From positions 1-64,000 of the forward strand of contig CAIXZF010000109.1 of the NCBI GenBank assembly GCA_903923925.1: a stretch of DNA of 64,000 nt. The letters are read 5' to 3'. Made by a program: the position numbers and the translations under genes. Source of the stretch: an uncultured Bacteroidales bacterium. GTDB lineage: Bacteria > Bacteroidota > Bacteroidia > Bacteroidales > CAIXZF01. Below, in pieces: positions 27,148-35,554 of this stretch; the stretch's first letter is position 1; each line of letters begins with the position of its first letter. Under the pieces are notes generated by a model. It was given only the letters and a program-made list of their open reading frames with translations, had not been told where the DNA came from and searched no databases.

Positions 27148-29700
27148 TCACTTATTAGCCATACTTATTAATTTGCCAAACAAGCCTAAAACATCTGAAA
27201 CCATTTTTTCACTTTCTACCGGAACCTTAAGGTAGGTTTTGCCAGTTGCCGGATCCTTATCTATAATTGAATTCACAAACTTTTCGGTCGATTCAGGTGA
27301 GGAAAGTGTTTTCATCAGACCTGAGAAAAAGCTCAATCCAGATTGAATAATTTTAGAAGGGTCATTATCATTGTCTTCTGTTGTTATTTGATGTTGATCG
27401 CATGGCGGTCCTTCAGGACGAACATCGTCATCACCGGCAAAGCCTAATTCCAATTGGCTTGAAGAATTTTCATTTTGAGAAGAAACCTCGGGTAGAGCTA
27501 ATTCCAAAAATTCCTGCTCCTCTTCTACATTAACTGAACTTCCTTGTATAACCTCCTGTTCCGGAGATTCTGAAATTTCTTCAATATTTTTCATAAATGC
27601 TCTGAAACGACTTTCATCCATAATTATCGTATCATCGCCATTATCCAAAACTCCTTCCGCTAAAGATGATTTAAACTGGAGAACGCTTAACATCCTGTGT
27701 TCTATTGTCCCCGTTGAGACAAAGTTGATTACAGATACGTTCTTTTTCTGTCCAAGCCTGTGAATTCGTGCAATACGCTGCTCAAGAACAGCCGGATTCC
27801 AGGGAATATCGAGGTTACAGATCAAGGAGGCTGACTGAAGGTTTAATCCCGTAGATCCAGCATCAGTAGAAAGAAACACCCGGCATTGAGGATCATCATT
27901 AAAATGGTCAAACAATTGTTTGCGCTTTGCACTTTGAACTCCTCCATGAAGGTATTCAAACCCGATCCCATTTTCAACAAGTTCTTTGGCAACCAACCTT
28001 GTCATTCTCTCCCACTGGCTAAAGACCACTATTTTCTCCTGCCCGGTTCCAACACATTCCAAAATAATATTCATTAACTCATCTATCTTCGTGTCATGAC
28101 GCGATTCCTGATCAATAATATAGGTGCTATCACATACCATCCGCATCAGGTTAAGGTTGATCATAAGCCGTTGACGATCTTTTTCGATCAAGAAGCCCTG
28201 TTTTGCCCATTTATTAACGAGCCTGGAAACTATTTCTTTGAACTCATCATGCCAGTCCATCTGTTTTTGTGTCATGGTCACAAATAAATTCTTATCCATT
28301 CGTGCCGGAAGTTGCGAAAGGACCTCGCTCTTTTTTCGCCTCAACATGATGTCGGATAACTTTTTATTGATTTCATGCAGATGCTTGAAACCAGTAATCT
28401 TGCCCGTATTGCTTCGGGTTTGATATCTGTCCATAAACCAATAGTAAGGCCCAAGTCTGTAGGGATCCACAAACTGAATGATAGAATACAGATCCTCCAG
28501 TTTGTTTTCGAGTGGAGTACCTGTAAGCACTATAGCAAAAGAGGATTTGATCTTTTTTACACTTTGAGCAACCTTGGTTTTCCAATTCTTGATACGCTGA
28601 GCCTCATCCAGAATTACAAGGTCGGGTTCCATCAAATTAAGCGATTCGATGTCATTCCCAACTGTATGATAAGATACAATTTTGTAAAATTCTTCCGATT
28701 TATACTGTTCTGCACGTATCGGTGGAAGACCTTCTATGACCAGTACATCCGAATCAGTAAATTTCTTAATTTCTGATTGCCATTGGTATTTCAGGGAAGT
28801 TGGACAAATTATTAATACTTTGGAAATGGCTCCTTCTTTCCTCATCAATTCTGCTGCTCCAATCGCCTGAATTGTTTTTCCCAGCCCCATGTCATCAGCT
28901 ATGATACACCGTCCGGCTTTGGCAGCAAAGAGAATTCCATCGTTTTGAAAATCAAAAAACTTAGTCTTTAGAAGACCCTTCAATTCGTTAGCTGTCGGAA
29001 ACTTTTTATCAATATACCTGGCTCTCGTTAAAACACTTCTTTGCTCAATTACAAACTCAAGTGCATCATCATAACATCGGAAATCGGAACTTATCCTTTG
29101 AGCTGCACCTAATAGATTTTCAAATTCAAGATATGAGCCTGGCAGAAGTGAATATTCTTTGTCAAAAAATTGGCTCGACAACGACTTAAACTTTCTGATA
29201 TTGTCGGTTCCAATTCGAATTTTAACCTTACGGTTCTCTCCATATTCGAGATAGATCGAGGTATAAACAGGAAAGTACCCCTTTTTTAAGATTCCTTTTT
29301 GCCTGGGATTTGAATTAATTTTCAGCAGTATAGCTTCAATATGCTTACATGTGCCCAGGTGGTTCGTTTTAAAATCTAAACAGGAACAAAAGTTCAGTTT
29401 ATTGTCGTTGCTCCTGATGGCGACTTTATAGGTGTTTCTGGTCACAGGATTGAACACTTTATAATCACCAAAAACCTTCAGGTCATCAAGTTTGGTTATG
29501 TCAAATGCTTTATCCTTAACATATTGCTTCCTCAGAGCAATCTGCCATTCTTCCATCCCGAGGTCAGAGGGTTTATTATGATATGGAATTATGGGTTCTT
29601 TTTGTTTGTTTTTAAATTTACTGTCCGATTTCTTAAGAATAGATTTTGCAGCATCCTTTTTGGGGGCATTTGAAGATGGTTTCGATGGTTTAGGTTTCAT
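27148..29700 (-). CDS. SNF2-family helicase/ATPase with SWIM zinc finger
   Basis: An 850-residue DNA-translocase-type protein. The N-terminal part has a SWIM-like zinc-binding motif (FCSCLDFKTNHLGTCKHIEAIL; CxC...CxH). Helicase motif I is DDMGLGKT (about 270-277), motif II DEAQRIKN, motif III LTGTPLEN, and the C-terminal lobe includes FLSTDAGSTGLNLQSA and QRIARIHRLGQ (motif VI). All key ATPase residues are present. The last 170 residues are acidic and low-complexity before a final helical segment. SWIM-SNF2 proteins act on chromatin-like or damaged DNA in bacteria, and some occur in defence islands, but no defence partner gene is adjacent. A separate upstream region (29701-29847) precedes it. 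Confidence 0.88.
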   Translation of the reverse strand: MKPKPSKPSSNAPKKDAAKSILKKSDSKFKNKQKEPIIPYHNKPSDLGMEEWQIALRKQYVKDKAFDITKLDDLKVFGDYKVFNPVTRNTYKVAIRSNDNKLNFCSCLDFKTNHLGTCKHIEAILLKINSNPRQKGILKKGYFPVYTSIYLEYGENRKVKIRIGTDNIRKFKSLSSQFFDKEYSLLPGSYLEFENLLGAAQRISSDFRCYDDALEFVIEQRSVLTRARYIDKKFPTANELKGLLKTKFFDFQNDGILFAAKAGRCIIADDMGLGKTIQAIGAAELMRKEGAISKVLIICPTSLKYQWQSEIKKFTDSDVLVIEGLPPIRAEQYKSEEFYKIVSYHTVGNDIESLNLMEPDLVILDEAQRIKNWKTKVAQSVKKIKSSFAIVLTGTPLENKLEDLYSIIQFVDPYRLGPYYWFMDRYQTRSNTGKITGFKHLHEINKKLSDIMLRRKKSEVLSQLPARMDKNLFVTMTQKQMDWHDEFKEIVSRLVNKWAKQGFLIEKDRQRLMINLNLMRMVCDSTYIIDQESRHDTKIDELMNIILECVGTGQEKIVVFSQWERMTRLVAKELVENGIGFEYLHGGVQSAKRKQLFDHFNDDPQCRVFLSTDAGSTGLNLQSASLICNLDIPWNPAVLEQRIARIHRLGQKKNVSVINFVSTGTIEHRMLSVLQFKSSLAEGVLDNGDDTIIMDESRFRAFMKNIEEISESPEQEVIQGSSVNVEEEQEFLELALPEVSSQNENSSSQLELGFAGDDDVRPEGPPCDQHQITTEDNDNDPSKIIQSGLSFFSGLMKTLSSPESTEKFVNSIIDKDPATGKTYLKVPVESEKMVSDVLGLFGKLISMANK

Positions 29701-29847
29701 AACGGGACGGTCAGTTAAATGTTAGATATGCGAAAATAAACCAAAATCAGTTCTATTTATCCATTGTTGAAAACTGAACTGACCAGATTCTAGTGTTAGC
29801 TAAAATCGTAACCCGGAATTCCTATTATTGCAAAAAAATAGTTGTTA

Positions 29848-30600
29848 TAGCCTCAAAAAAATCCAAAGGAAACATCCTTTATCTACCCTTATCACCCGAA
29901 AAATATATAAAATCAAAGGCCCGTAGCCTACCATAAAGGGAGTGCAATCTAAAAATGATACGGATGAAAAATACACAAGATTGTTAACGATGGTCGATCG
30001 CTTTCCCGAAAACCGGATTTTTCAAAATCATCTGTCATTAGTTTGCAAGAAGCTTGGTAAAGATGATGAGGCAAACTCTCTTATTATATCAGCATATAAA
30101 CAATTTCCTGATTATTTGTTCGCGTGCTGTAACTATGGTCATTTGTTGCTTCTCGAAAATCGGTCTGAAGAATTCTCCTCTGTATTTAATGGAGGAATTT
30201 TCGATTTAAAGAAATTATATCCATCGAGAAACGATTTTCATGTCCTCGAATTCAGCACATTTTATTGTTTAATGATTCAATATTTTGCGAGTACCGGTGA
30301 ACTTAAAAATGCCGATCACCTTATGATATTGCTGGAAAAACTACCAACTGCATATGAGGATAGCAATATTCTGCTCACCCGGCGTTTATTGTCGGGTATA
30401 AAATTTATCAGAATATTTGGCGAGGGCGAGGAGAACCTGAAAGAATCACTTAAAAATTCACTTCCAAAAATAAAATCAAAGATGATCAGGAGATTACTGG
30501 AAGAATAACTTTCTGTATCTCCCGAAGTTATAAAAGAACTTCTTCGGTTGTCGCCGAGTGGACTTCAACTTCCGGATTATTATGAAGATGCTAATGATTG
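29848..30600 (+). pseudogene. Deleted paralogue of the 715-residue protein at 8084
   Basis: Bases 29848-29940 match the first 30 codons of the intact gene (SKK(S)KG...LPLSPEKYIKSKARSLP compared with ...LPLSAEKYIKTKARELP) and then reach a stop. The next 560 bases (frame 29942-30508) match residues about 290-480 of the intact protein (NHLSLVCKKLGKDDEANSL, FNGGIFDLKKLYPSR, YEDSNI). The 250 residues between are deleted, and the reading frame is broken by stops. The tail runs into an unrelated transposase scrap near 30590. A 188-codon ORF with a GTG start survives but is unlikely to make a functional protein. Confidence 0.7.
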
Positions 30601-30730
30601 CAATACTTACGGGCAGCAGCAATTGTCGCTGTTTAATGAATACTATGGCGAGTATTGTTATATGCCCTTACATATCTATGAGGGACTGAGCGGTAAATTA
30701 ATCACCACCAAAGTACTGGCAAGCCAGTAA
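30590..30730 (+). mobile_element. IS1380-family transposase fragment
   Basis: A short stretch encodes DCNTYGQQQLSLFNEYYGEYCYMPLHIYEGLSGKLIT (split here as TYGQQQLSLFN, EYCYMPLHIYEG and LSGKLITT), matching the catalytic-core region of IS1380-type DDE transposases (typical: D-ATD...GxQ...FNxYYDxYCYxPL...GLSGKLI). Everything upstream and downstream is missing and the frame stops at 30728-30730. No terminal inverted repeats are visible. Confidence 0.6.
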
Positions 30731-30843
30731 AGCGGTATCATAGTTTTGAGTATGCATATAAAAGAAAACAAAACCTACCTTGAATCCGACCGTATGTCGT
30801 GCAGCTGCAACAATGAAAACAATCCGTTTACGCCTGATCAAGA

Positions 30844-32016
30844 TCATTTATTATCCATTGTATCTGAAAGAGGGAAATATTGGGTATTAAAAAATTGTTT
30901 ATTAAACCAGATTTCGAAGGCAGGATCTAAAAATTCATACCTACCTTCGATTTCCTGTATGATATCGTTATTAATCAAGAGGGTTTTATTTTTACTCACA
31001 TTTCTGGGAGTACCGATTTTATATGCTGTCATAACTGCCACACTGCTAAACTTATATTCCCCTTTTATTACTGCTTTTAGAAGATTTAATTGAGTAGTAC
31101 TTAGGTTTTCGACTTCATTTTGGTAAAGCGGGCTATTCGCCTGTATCAATTCAATTAATCCAGCTTCGACTTCGGATATAGTGGCATGAATATCAGTAAG
31201 ATTCCATGTATAGTGGGATAGTTGTTGTACATACCAGGAATGGTTTTTCATCAGCTTTGGAATTATTGCTGCAACAGATTCATCAATTTGCTTGCCGCTT
31301 AAAATAAAACTATCTACGATGAAATTTGTCCACTTTACGGTTTCAATTTTTGGAAGCATCATTATATCTCCGAAGCGGTAGAATGGTTTTGACGGACTAT
31401 TAAAAATATCCGTCATCATATGGCGTTTACTGCCATAAAGGCAATAGGTCACATTTTTCTGCCTTTGCCATACTGCACGCATTTTCTTTTCAAAATTTTC
31501 AAAATCCGAGAAGCCTGCGAGGTTTTGGAACTCATCAAGGCAAATAATCATTTTAATATCCTTCTCAATGGCGATTACTTCAGGTAAATTCAGGATTTCA
31601 TCACTGAACTTATTTAATTCTGCCCAGTCAAAACTTATACTGAAATCAGTAACAGGATCCATGCCGACATTTATTTTGGGGATAATCCTTTTGAAAAGAT
31701 CTTTACCACTATTTAACCACTCCTGCCATTTCGGCGTAGAAGCTTTTATTATTTCTCTTGCAAAGCCTTCCAGGAAAGCTTCTTGTGAATTGTAGGAAAA
31801 CAAATCCATATTAACGGTTTTTGTCTTTCTATTATCCAGATTGATTTCCAGTAAAACTTTTTCAACCAGAGAAGATTTTCCCCAGCGTCTGGGAGAAATG
31901 ATCATAGTATTGATACCATTAAGTAAGTTGCTCTTCAACTTTTCAACCTCAGACACTCTGTTTGTAAATGAGGTTTCACTTACCGTATTGCCATAAATAA
32001 ATGGTGATTTTTGCAT
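30844..32016 (-). CDS. ATP-binding protein, archaeal-type AAA ATPase family
   Basis: A 390-residue P-loop ATPase: Walker A-type SPRRWGKSSL at about residues 41-50, Walker B IICLDEFQNL at about 155-164, sensor-type YGSKRHMM, and a C-terminal winged-helix-like region (LSTTQLNLLKAVIKGEYKFSS). This is the common family of chromosomal AAA ATPases in Bacteroidota and archaea (ATPase_2), frequently multi-copy and of unknown role. It is preceded at 32040-32084 by three 15-base repeats that could be an operator. The gene lies just outside the tRNA cassette array. Confidence 0.82.
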   Translation of the reverse strand: MQKSPFIYGNTVSETSFTNRVSEVEKLKSNLLNGINTMIISPRRWGKSSLVEKVLLEINLDNRKTKTVNMDLFSYNSQEAFLEGFAREIIKASTPKWQEWLNSGKDLFKRIIPKINVGMDPVTDFSISFDWAELNKFSDEILNLPEVIAIEKDIKMIICLDEFQNLAGFSDFENFEKKMRAVWQRQKNVTYCLYGSKRHMMTDIFNSPSKPFYRFGDIMMLPKIETVKWTNFIVDSFILSGKQIDESVAAIIPKLMKNHSWYVQQLSHYTWNLTDIHATISEVEAGLIELIQANSPLYQNEVENLSTTQLNLLKAVIKGEYKFSSVAVMTAYKIGTPRNVSKNKTLLINNDIIQEIEGRYEFLDPAFEIWFNKQFFNTQYFPLSDTMDNK

Positions 32017-32039
32017 AGTTCGGTTAAATTGGCATAATT

Positions 32040-32084
32040 ATACCATTTGGTATAATACCATTTGGTATAATACGTAAAGGTATA
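32040..32084. repeat. Three tandem 15-bp units, two perfectly palindromic, upstream of ATPase gene
   Basis: Two identical 15-base units ATACCATTTGGTATA at 32040-32054 and 32055-32069, and a third degenerate unit ATACGTAAAGGTATA at 32070-32084. Each perfect unit contains the dyad ATACCA-TT-TGGTAT. The array lies 23-68 bases upstream of the ATPase start on the minus strand, exactly where a promoter and operator would be. It may be a binding site for a dimeric regulator, or iterons of a lost replicon. Confidence 0.7.
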
Positions 32085-32133
32085 AAATTTATTCACCAAA
32101 GAAATTCATTTTGTATACTAAAGTACAACTGGG

Positions 32134-32211
32134 TTAAAGCATCCCCGCCCAGCACAGTCGAAAAAGATTGAACTGGGGCTTCACCAGCTGGCGCATGAGT
32201 TGTTGCAGTAA
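32134..32211 (+). pseudogene. hicB C-terminal remnant
   Basis: Twenty-five codons match the end of the HicB antitoxins at 40119 and 41903 (LKHPRPAQSKKIE...LHQLA-ELLQ) and end in a stop. Nothing of the earlier HicB or of hicA is present. It marks the left-hand edge of the recognisable cassette array, so a hicAB cassette once stood here and was truncated. Confidence 0.7.
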
Positions 32212-32237
32212 AGCATTTTGACAGCTTACCAAAACTT

Positions 32238-32564
32238 ATGGGTATAACTCTAACACGGTGTACACAAATATTAAACCGTCCGGAGTCTATGAGTATTTCC
32301 GAATTACAGCGCTTAGTTGATACTGTTGATGCTAAAGATGTAACAGTAGCCCGGTTGATTCTTGATTATCATTGTGCCTGGGATCGGGTTTCGCTTACTG
32401 TTCTGAATAACTATTTTGATATCAACGGCATTGGCATAATCCTTTTTCTTGGCTTTGAGGCTACCATGCAGGCCGATCATAGTGAAGTCTTAGATAAGGA
32501 TAATGATATTTCCAGAACAATGGAGATAAAAGAAGCAGAAACTACTATGGAGGTTACGGAATAA
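32238..32564 (+). pseudogene. Truncated copy of the 34384 unknown protein
   Basis: The frame matches residues 23-130 of the 130-residue protein at 34384 (RPESMSISELQRLVD, DYHCAWDRVSLTVLNNYFDI), at roughly 90 percent identity by eye. The first 22 residues are missing and replaced by the hicB remnant. The remaining ATG (MGITLTRCTQILN) may allow translation of a shortened product of 108 residues. No known domain; the N-terminus is HTH-like by feel only. Confidence 0.55.
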
Positions 32565-32578
32565 TGAACGGGACAATG

Positions 32579-32845
32579 TCAGGGAAACACCTTATAGATA
32601 TCCTTTCGGGGCAAGGCTCGTATGAATTCAATAGTACTGCCTTTAATAATAACACCAAGTCGGTATTTTCCTACACGAATTCGGTAACAGGAAATTCCTC
32701 CGGAGAGCTTTTTAATGTTCTTGATTTCGGAAATCCTGTTTGTTTCTCCCGTGAATTTTATACATTCCAATATTGCCGGTATTTCGGCATTATCAGAAAT
32801 TTTAGAAATGTCCTTTACAAAGGATTTGCGAATAATTATTTGCAT
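32579..32845 (-). CDS. RelE/ParE-family type II toxin (RelE-like)
   Basis: An 88-residue protein with the RelE/ParE fold signatures: MQIIIRKSFVKDISKIS at the start, followed by a helical pair, then the central strand GGISCYRIRVGKYRLGVIIK and the terminal RALPRKDIYKVFP, where Arg and Lys residues act in mRNA cleavage by RelE-type toxins. It overlaps the antitoxin by 10 bases (toxin start 32845, antitoxin end 32836), the usual antitoxin-first order. It reads opposite to the neighbouring 32238 ORF. Sits in the leftmost unit. Confidence 0.82.
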   Translation of the reverse strand: MQIIIRKSFVKDISKISDNAEIPAILECIKFTGETNRISEIKNIKKLSGGISCYRIRVGKYRLGVIIKGSTIEFIRALPRKDIYKVFP

Positions 32846-33105
32846 CGTGCAGCCAGATCGTTAAGGAACTTCTTTGTGTCTACAATTTCTGAGTTACTGC
32901 CTTCGGCAATAGCTGCCAACATAAATGCATCTTCAGAAAGATCGTTATCCTTAGCTTTTCCAATAGCCGGTTGCTCCACTTTATTACTTGCAGCTGGCTT
33001 TTTCTTTATGGCAATAGCTTCAAAATTAACATTTGATTTCCGTGCCATTGCAAGTACTTTCCTCATTTCTTCAGCTGTTTCGGTTTTGATGATAACCTGT
33101 GTCAT
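32836..33105 (-). CDS. Antitoxin of the RelE-like toxin
   Basis: Eighty-nine residues from ATG 33105 (MTQVIIKTETAEEMRKVLAMARKSNVNFEA). The first 40 residues are almost identical to the antitoxin at 35072-35488, whereas the C-terminal toxin-binding part differs (SEDAFMLAAIAEGSNSEIVDTKKFLNDLAARCK). The conserved N-terminal part is probably the dimer/DNA-binding part, the variable end binds the toxin. A longer start at 33135 adds ten residues and is less likely. A -7 element TATCTTTG lies at 33122-33129 on the minus strand. Confidence 0.78.
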   Translation of the reverse strand: MTQVIIKTETAEEMRKVLAMARKSNVNFEAIAIKKKPAASNKVEQPAIGKAKDNDLSEDAFMLAAIAEGSNSEIVDTKKFLNDLAARCK

Positions 33106-33172
33106 TGCCAGTAATTTTTTACAAAGATAATTCAAAATAGAACATTTAAGATTTTCAATTTAACCAGCTACA

Positions 33173-33304
33173 ATGCAGGAATTTTTAACCACCACTTTTA
33201 CCAGGCAAGATTTAAAGGATCTCATTTTGGAAGCAATTATTGAGCGAGAAATCCAAAAGGCTGAAGGTAATGCTGTAAAGTGTTATTCAATTACTGAACC
33301 GTAG
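33173..33304 (+). CDS. Conserved 43-residue small protein (cassette-associated)
   Basis: ATG at 33173 to stop at 33302-33304; 43 codons: MQEFLTTTFTRQDLKDLILE then AIIEREIQKAEGNAVKCYSITEP. The same ORF, with few substitutions, occurs at 35555-35686, again divergent from an antitoxin gene. The start resembles the N-terminus of small HTH/excisionase-type proteins, but no HTH is long enough to call. It precedes the cassette tail. Conservation of the frame in two copies supports it being real. Confidence 0.5.
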   Translation: MQEFLTTTFTRQDLKDLILEAIIEREIQKAEGNAVKCYSITEP

Positions 33305-33350
33305 AAAAATGTGCAAAATCTTTATCTATTCTTTATCACCTATCAAGAAA

Positions 33351-33384
33351 AAACCCCTGCAAATGCATGTTTTACAGGTGTTTA
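33351..33384. terminator. Hairpin before att copy 1 (imperfect)
   Basis: AAACCCCTG on the left and TACAGGTGTTT on the right, with one mismatch. Equivalent hairpins precede each of the other att copies: 35732-35764, 37348-37380, 39618-39650, 41405-41431, 43484-43511 and the tRNA at 46667-46699. Confidence 0.45.
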
Positions 33385-33397
33385 AGTCACTTTCGTG

Positions 33398-33418
33398 TGT
33401 GGTGTCGACTGGAATTCA
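33398..33418. repeat. att copy 1: tRNA-Phe 3'-end fragment without arm
   Basis: Contains GGTGTCGACTGGAATT, identical to the tRNA-Phe 3' end, but the sequence to its right does not match the 152-bp arm of the other copies and may have been lost or replaced. The unit between this copy and copy 2 holds an XRE regulator and a ParE-type TA system. Confidence 0.7.
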
Positions 33419-33746
33419 TCAATTATTCTGTTTCCTGCAATTGGCGGCATTTTCAGAGGTTTTTTAAAAAATCATTGTGGATGGATTGTGGAATGCATTT
33501 TTTTGTATTTATTTGAAACCAACAAATATGAAGATCATTTTTTGTTAGCATTTTAACCTTTTACCTGGTGAGGATCCCTGGGTGCAGCACAACATTTTGT
33601 TAGCAATTTAATGCCAGGCATTGAGCATCCGGATCAACTTTTGTTATCATTTAAAAATCCCTGAATATATCTTCAAAAAGTTTCGTTAAAAAAATAAGTC
33701 GTTCATTGCTTATTAACTTATCTTTGTTCATGTTAATTGATATTAT

Positions 33747-33872
33747 ATGTTAGTTGAAAATCCTCATTTAAGATCAAAATTGCATCCTGGTATTGGCTTG
33801 CCTAAGCTTCCTGAAGTTGTATCATTCCCTGTAAAGGTTATTCAGGTAAAACCAAAAAAGGAAAAGGAATAA
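33747..33872 (+). CDS. Hypothetical 41-residue protein
   Basis: ATG 33747, stop 33870-33872. The product reads MLVENPHLRSKLHPGIGLPK then a lysine-rich tail. A -7-like element TATCTTTG lies at 33719-33726, 20 bases before the start. I know no family. The 33420-33746 stretch before it is AT-rich, with three copies of the word TTTTGTTA near 33540-33650 and nothing else recognisable. Confidence 0.3.
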   Translation: MLVENPHLRSKLHPGIGLPKLPEVVSFPVKVIQVKPKKEKE

Positions 33873-33879
33873 CTGTAAA

Positions 33880-34254
33880 TCATTCCCCTTTCCCTCCCTT
33901 TCCCCCTTCCAACAATTCAATAATCTTTTTCTGGTATTCTATTTCTTTTAGTGCTGCATCCAGCCGGAGCTGGCAGTTGTTTAAAGCAACTGAGCTTTGC
34001 GCGATGTTGAGGCCATTGCCGTGGTGCGTTTGAACTAAATTATCTCCTTTATCCTCTATACAGTCGAACCAATAAGACATTGGAACATCAAGTACATCTG
34101 AAATATACTTAAGTAAAGCTGTATTTATATCCTCTTTTTTGTAAATATCATAAACCGCTGTTGTGCTTTTTTGAATTTTAGAAGCGAAATCCGCTATAGG
34201 GATTTTTTTTAAATCGACTAAGTTCCTGATTTTGTTACCAATATGAATTTTCAT
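33880..34254 (-). CDS. XRE-family HTH regulator
   Basis: A 124-residue protein. Residues 1-65 form a helix-turn-helix of the Cro/C1 type (GNKIRNLVDLKKIPIADFASKIQKSTTAVYDIYKKEDINTALLKYISDVLDVP split over the motif). The remainder is a short coiled coil (LRLDAALKEIEYQKKIIELLE). It reads away from the 34384 gene, whose promoter region it may bind. The cassette it belongs to carries the ParE-type toxin pair, so it may regulate the unit as a whole. Confidence 0.72.
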   Translation of the reverse strand: MKIHIGNKIRNLVDLKKIPIADFASKIQKSTTAVYDIYKKEDINTALLKYISDVLDVPMSYWFDCIEDKGDNLVQTHHGNGLNIAQSSVALNNCQLRLDAALKEIEYQKKIIELLEGGKGGKGE

Positions 34255-34383
34255 AAAATTATATTGAAATTAATTCAAGAAATACTTGACAAGCATTACC
34301 TGAATACTGTACATTTGCCCTGAAAAGTTAATTACTTTATCAGACTTAAACTACAAACAATACGAAATTAAATATAAAAGGTT

Positions 34384-34776
34384 ATGGAATTAAGGAACTA
34401 TCTGAAGACAGTATTAACAGCAAATCAGTTTGAGAAGCTTGCTGAGTATATGGGACAAACACAAACCCTTTGTACACAAATGTTAAACCGTCCGGAGTCT
34501 ATGAGTATTTCCGAATTACAGCGCTTAGTTGATATTGTTGATGCTAAAGATGTAACAGTAGCCCGGTTGATTCTTGATTATCATTGTGCCTGGGATCGGG
34601 TTTCGCTTACTGTTCTGAATAACTATTTTGATATCAAAGGCATTGGCCTGATTCTTTTTCTTGGCTGCCAGGCTGCCATGCAGGCCGTTCATAGTGAGGT
34701 CTTAAATAAGGATAATGATATTTCCAGAACAATGGAGATAAAAGAAGCAGAAACTACTATGGAGGTTACGGAATAA
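34384..34776 (+). CDS. Hypothetical cassette protein, 130 residues
   Basis: No family recognised. The first 90 residues are helical (LKTVLTANQFEKLAEYMGQT, SISELQRLVDIVDAKDVTVARLILDYH) with an HTH-like feel similar to small phage regulators, followed by a hydrophobic patch (GLILFLGCQAAMQ) and an acidic tail (KEAETTMEVTE). A shortened copy is at 32238. In both places the ORF is followed convergently by a toxin gene (9 to 15 bases), so it marks the same chassis with different toxins. A cytosolic regulator is the simplest guess. Confidence 0.5.
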   Translation: MELRNYLKTVLTANQFEKLAEYMGQTQTLCTQMLNRPESMSISELQRLVDIVDAKDVTVARLILDYHCAWDRVSLTVLNNYFDIKGIGLILFLGCQAAMQAVHSEVLNKDNDISRTMEIKEAETTMEVTE

Positions 34777-34784
34777 TGGGACTG

Positions 34785-35075
34785 CTATTTCAGCATGGAG
34801 CTATGAACAACATTCACAACCACGACATTATTTTTGTCGATCTTGTACAGAAAAATCCAGTCTCTGTAAGGAGCACAGTGATATCCTTTTTTTGCCAATA
34901 TATGTCGTTTACACACAGGGTATTTCAAAGGGAAACGTCCAAGACTGCCAATATAAGTATACAATTCGTCAACAAATTTTGCAGCTGTAAGCGGAAACCC
35001 AATTCTGTCGAGATAGATGCCAATAGCCAGGATAGAATTACGAGCCGAAGGCATTATGATAATTTTGTAAATCAT
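34785..35075 (-). CDS. RelE/ParE-family type II toxin (ParE-like)
   Basis: Ninety-six residues with the ParE-type layout: IIIMPSARNSILAIGIYLD (first helix pair), FVDELYTYIGSLGRFPLKYPVCKRHILAKKGYHCAPYRDWIFLYKID (the central sheet) and VVNVVHSSMLK at the end. ParE members inhibit DNA gyrase, while RelE members cut mRNA; which applies here cannot be told. The toxin start overlaps the antitoxin stop by four bases (ATGA type), giving tight coupling. Confidence 0.82.
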   Translation of the reverse strand: MIYKIIIMPSARNSILAIGIYLDRIGFPLTAAKFVDELYTYIGSLGRFPLKYPVCKRHILAKKGYHCAPYRDWIFLYKIDKNNVVVVNVVHSSMLK

Positions 35076-35488
35076 TTTTCTGCCAGGTATTTCTTCAGAG
35101 CCCTTTTAACAGATTTTAATGTTGTATCAATACTAGCTCCCCTACCAGATTCAGATTCGGCAATGAGTGAAACAAGTTCAGCATCAGTAGCCGGTTTACC
35201 AGGTAATATCGTTATACTGGTTCTAAGCTCCTGCATAAATTTCTTTTCATCAACATATTGCCCCGTCCGTCCCTGGTCCATTGCTAAAGCTAATTTCTGG
35301 TCCAGGACTTCATCTGAAGAAAGTGAAGAAACTTTAACTTTTCCAATAGCGGGTTGTGCAGCTTTTTTAGTTACATCCGGCTTTTTCTTTATGGTAACAG
35401 CTTCAAAATTAACATTTGATTTCCGTGCCATTGCAAGCACTTTCCTCATTTCTTCAGCTGTTTCGGTTTTGATGATAACCTGTGTCAT
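35072..35488 (-). CDS. Antitoxin of the ParE-like toxin, longer chimeric form
   Basis: A 138-residue protein. Residues 1-40 match the antitoxin at 32836 (TETAEEMRKVLAMARKSNVNFEAV). The middle (LDQKLALAMDQGRTGQYVDEKKFMQELR) looks like one toxin-binding tail, and the end (DAELVSLIAESESGRGASIDTTLKSVKRALKKYL) like a second, so it is about 50 residues longer than its relative. Promoter -7 element TATCTTTG at 35504-35511 on the minus strand. Whether the two tails come from a recombination between antitoxins is inference. Confidence 0.75.
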   Translation of the reverse strand: MTQVIIKTETAEEMRKVLAMARKSNVNFEAVTIKKKPDVTKKAAQPAIGKVKVSSLSSDEVLDQKLALAMDQGRTGQYVDEKKFMQELRTSITILPGKPATDAELVSLIAESESGRGASIDTTLKSVKRALKKYLAEK

Positions 35489-35554
35489 TGCCAGTATTTT
35501 TTACAAAGATAATTCAAAATAGAACATTTAAGATTTTCAATTTAGCCAACTACA

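Noticed and set aside
27148-29700. A DISARM or other defence system around the SNF2 helicase
   Set aside because: No methylase, PLD or DUF1998 partner gene is adjacent; only remnants flank it.
30746-31093. Plus-strand ORF at the end of the ATPase gene
   Set aside because: It is mostly antisense to the ATPase coding region and shows no known motif.
32040-32084. CRISPR array
   Set aside because: The repeats are 15 bases, contiguous without spacers, and number only three.
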